Shown: positions 62,468-64,000 of the stretch, piece after piece
Numbering within the stretch: the stretch's first letter is position 1
Layout: each line of letters starts with the position of its first letter
NCBI GenBank assembly: GCA_052400625.1
Contig: JBQTGH010000007.1
DNA: 64,000 nucleotides
Direction: 5' to 3' (one strand)
Source: Thermophagus sp052400625
Lineage (GTDB): Bacteria > Bacteroidota > Bacteroidia > Bacteroidales > Marinilabiliaceae
The notes under the pieces: model-generated
What the model was told of the DNA's origin: nothing
The model's database searches: none
The model's input: only the letters and a program-made list of their open reading frames with translations
Program-made: the position numbers and the translations under genes

Positions 62468-63937
62468 ATGATACAGAAAAAGTTGTCAGAATGTATTGCG
62501 GGTCTCTCATGGACCAGAAAAGTTGGAGACGGTGATCCTGTTATCCAAAATATAACTTTCGATAGTAGACAAGTTGTATCAAACACCCTTTTTGTTGCTT
62601 TGAGAGGGACGCAAATTGATGGTCACAACTTCATTGCGGATGCTGTCTCGAAGGGCGCGAATGCCATAGTTTGTGAAGTATTACCCGAGAAAACCATTCC
62701 TGAAGTATGTTATTTAGTTGTTGAGGATAGTCATTCAGCACTCGGACAAATTGCCGGGCAATTCTATGAATATCCCTCATCTCACCTAAATCTGGTTGGG
62801 GTTACCGGCACCAACGGTAAAACCACTATTGCCACCCTATTGTACCATACTGCTAAAAGTTTGGGATATAAGGCCGGTCTATGTTCAACGGTTGTTAACT
62901 ATGTTGACGAAGAAAAAGTGGATGCCACGCATACTACCCCGGATGTTGTGACCCTGAATCGTCTCATGTATGAAATGGTGCAGGCCGATTGCCAGTATTG
63001 TTTTATGGAAGTCAGTTCTCATGCCATCGATCAAAAACGAATTGAAGGTTTGTCGTTTAAGGGGGGTATTTTTACCAATATCACCCATGAACATCTGGAT
63101 TATCATAAGACTTTTGACGAGTATATCCGAGTGAAAAAAAGCTTCTTTGACAATTTGCCCGAATCTGCTTTTGCCCTTACAAATTTAGATGATAAGCATG
63201 GGCGTGTGATTGTTCAAAATACGGTAGCGGAAAAAAAGAGCTTCTCCTTGCGGGAGATGGCATCTTATCGTGCCAAGATTGTGGAAAACAGTTTTGAAGG
63301 GATGCAGCTTTCGATTGACGGCGAAGAGTTTTGGACTCCATTTGTTGGGCGGTTCAACGCCTCTAATCTTTTGGCCGTTTATGGGGCCGGCTGTGAGCTT
63401 GGATGGGACAAACAAGATCTTTTGGTGGCCATGAGCAGTTTGAAGCCCGTAAGCGGAAGGTTTGAAATAATAAGGTCGGCAGGAGGCATAACAGGCATTG
63501 TTGATTATGCCCATACCCCGGATGCGTTAAGAAATGTACTTGAGGCGATCAATAAGATTCGTAGACCGGGTCAGTCATTGATTACGGTGGTTGGTGCAGG
63601 CGGTAACCGAGATACCACAAAACGTCCGGTGATGGCATCGGAGGCCGTGAAAAACAGTTCCAAGGTTATATTAACGTCAGATAACCCAAGGAATGAAGAT
63701 CCGAAAACGATCATTGACCAAATGATGGAAGGGGTTTCTTTTGCAGAGCGTATTAAAGTTTTAACCATTCCCGATCGTCGAGAAGCTATTCGTACCGCCT
63801 GTTCCATTGCCCGGTCGGGCGATATTGTTTTGGTGGCAGGGAAGGGACACGAAACCTATCAGGAAGTGAATGGCCGGAGATCGCATTTTGATGACAGAGA
63901 AGTAATAAAGGAATTTTTTGAACAACAACAATCATAG
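62468..63937 (+). CDS. murE: UDP-MurNAc-tripeptide synthetase (meso-DAP adding)
   Basis: A 489-residue Mur ligase that adds the third residue to UDP-MurNAc-L-Ala-D-Glu. ATP loop GVTGTNGKTT (111-120), the carbamylated-lysine region, and the C-terminal DNPRNEDP motif, whose DNPR marks meso-diaminopimelate rather than lysine. It begins 9 nt after ftsI and ends 2 nt before mraY. Confidence 0.96.
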   Translation: MIQKKLSECIAGLSWTRKVGDGDPVIQNITFDSRQVVSNTLFVALRGTQIDGHNFIADAVSKGANAIVCEVLPEKTIPEVCYLVVEDSHSALGQIAGQFYEYPSSHLNLVGVTGTNGKTTIATLLYHTAKSLGYKAGLCSTVVNYVDEEKVDATHTTPDVVTLNRLMYEMVQADCQYCFMEVSSHAIDQKRIEGLSFKGGIFTNITHEHLDYHKTFDEYIRVKKSFFDNLPESAFALTNLDDKHGRVIVQNTVAEKKSFSLREMASYRAKIVENSFEGMQLSIDGEEFWTPFVGRFNASNLLAVYGAGCELGWDKQDLLVAMSSLKPVSGRFEIIRSAGGITGIVDYAHTPDALRNVLEAINKIRRPGQSLITVVGAGGNRDTTKRPVMASEAVKNSSKVILTSDNPRNEDPKTIIDQMMEGVSFAERIKVLTIPDRREAIRTACSIARSGDIVLVAGKGHETYQEVNGRRSHFDDREVIKEFFEQQQS

Positions 63938-63939
63938 CT

Positions 63940-64000
63940 ATGCTTTTCCCATTATTTAAATATCTTGAGTCTATTGATTTCCCGGGGGCGGGAATGTTTC
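63940..64000 (+). CDS. mraY: Phospho-MurNAc-pentapeptide transferase, N-terminal fragment (cut by window)
   Basis: The ATG at 63940 opens a frame to the window end (MLFPLFKYLESIDFPGAGMF). This is the usual start of Bacteroidetes MraY and its place after murE agrees. Only 20 codons are visible. MraY makes lipid I at the inner membrane. Confidence 0.8.
   Translation, partial: MLFPLFKYLESIDFPGAGMF

Noticed and set aside
1..64000. Prophage, insertion sequence or integrative element
   Set aside because: No transposase, integrase or phage gene is found; codon use and gene content look like core chromosome throughout.

Overview
The window is a chromosomal segment of a Bacteroidota (Bacteroidetes) bacterium, most likely a Marinilabiliales or Bacteroidales relative. 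Support comes from several directions: -7 boxes of the Bacteroidetes type TAnnTTTG (for example before hisS, purF, yebC, ychF and tRNA-Lys), the roughly 635-residue form of PurF, a GlsB/GlsA-like glycine-lipid gene pair, a probable type IX secretion substrate, an S41 lipoprotein with an Asp-rich sequence after its lipid-anchored Cys, a meso-DAP type MurE, and PFxVPxxYF-type anti-sigma genes. The order-level placement is inference. I see no prophage, insertion sequence or CRISPR array.

Layout. 1-4.7 kb: a MiaB paralogue cut by the window edge, a ferredoxin-NADP reductase, a repeat-rich stretch (16 x 8 bp, about 22 x 20 bp, and a 177-bp folded inverted repeat), and an AI-2E family permease. 4.8-13.7 kb: hisS, then a heme pathway block hemA-(28-bp hairpin repeats between D and B)-C-D-B-L-E that covers glutamyl-tRNA to coproporphyrinogen III; a GH130 protein converges on hemE. 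15.7-24.3 kb: tamA-tamB-TPR-DUF3859, an envelope assembly operon. 24.3-27.7 kb: a 51-codon membrane peptide, ychF, and an ECF sigma/membrane anti-sigma/Spy-like cassette. 27.8-32.1 kb: GT4, GH130 and a GT4 fused to an alpha/alpha-barrel domain, a probable mannose-type glycan module. 33.3-41.6 kb: S41 lipoprotein, tRNA-Lys, an AmmeMemoRadiSam B-A fusion, a membrane spermidine-synthase-like protein, a double-hotdog protein and a secreted protein. 41.7-50.2 kb: tadA, aspS, an acyltransferase, miaB, yebC, a universal stress protein and a SPOR protein. 50.3-57.6 kb: purF, a serine hydrolase, a cysteine-less dihydrolipoamide-dehydrogenase-like flavoprotein, glsB, glsA and a glutathione peroxidase. 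58.3-64 kb: the start of the dcw cluster, mraZ-rsmH-ftsL-ftsI-murE-mraY.

The most unusual structure is a family of roughly 110-bp dispersed intergenic repeats (at least nine good copies plus fragments). Each is built from an imperfect inverted pair (ATGAAACGAGCATGAC ... GTCATGCGAGTTCCAT) followed by an AT-rich tail ending TTTATACGAATGAA. In seven cases the ATG in this tail is the start codon of the adjacent gene (the miaB-like gene, hemL, hemE, GH130, S41 peptidase, usp and glutathione peroxidase). Before rsmH the tail ATG lies 5 nt upstream and out of frame. Every copy points into the gene that follows it. A dispersed element that carries its own translation start is the best candidate here for something undescribed. 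Others worth follow-up are the Cys-less flavoprotein next to glsBA, the GT4/GH130 module, the AmmeMemoRadiSam neighbourhood and the MraZ operator.
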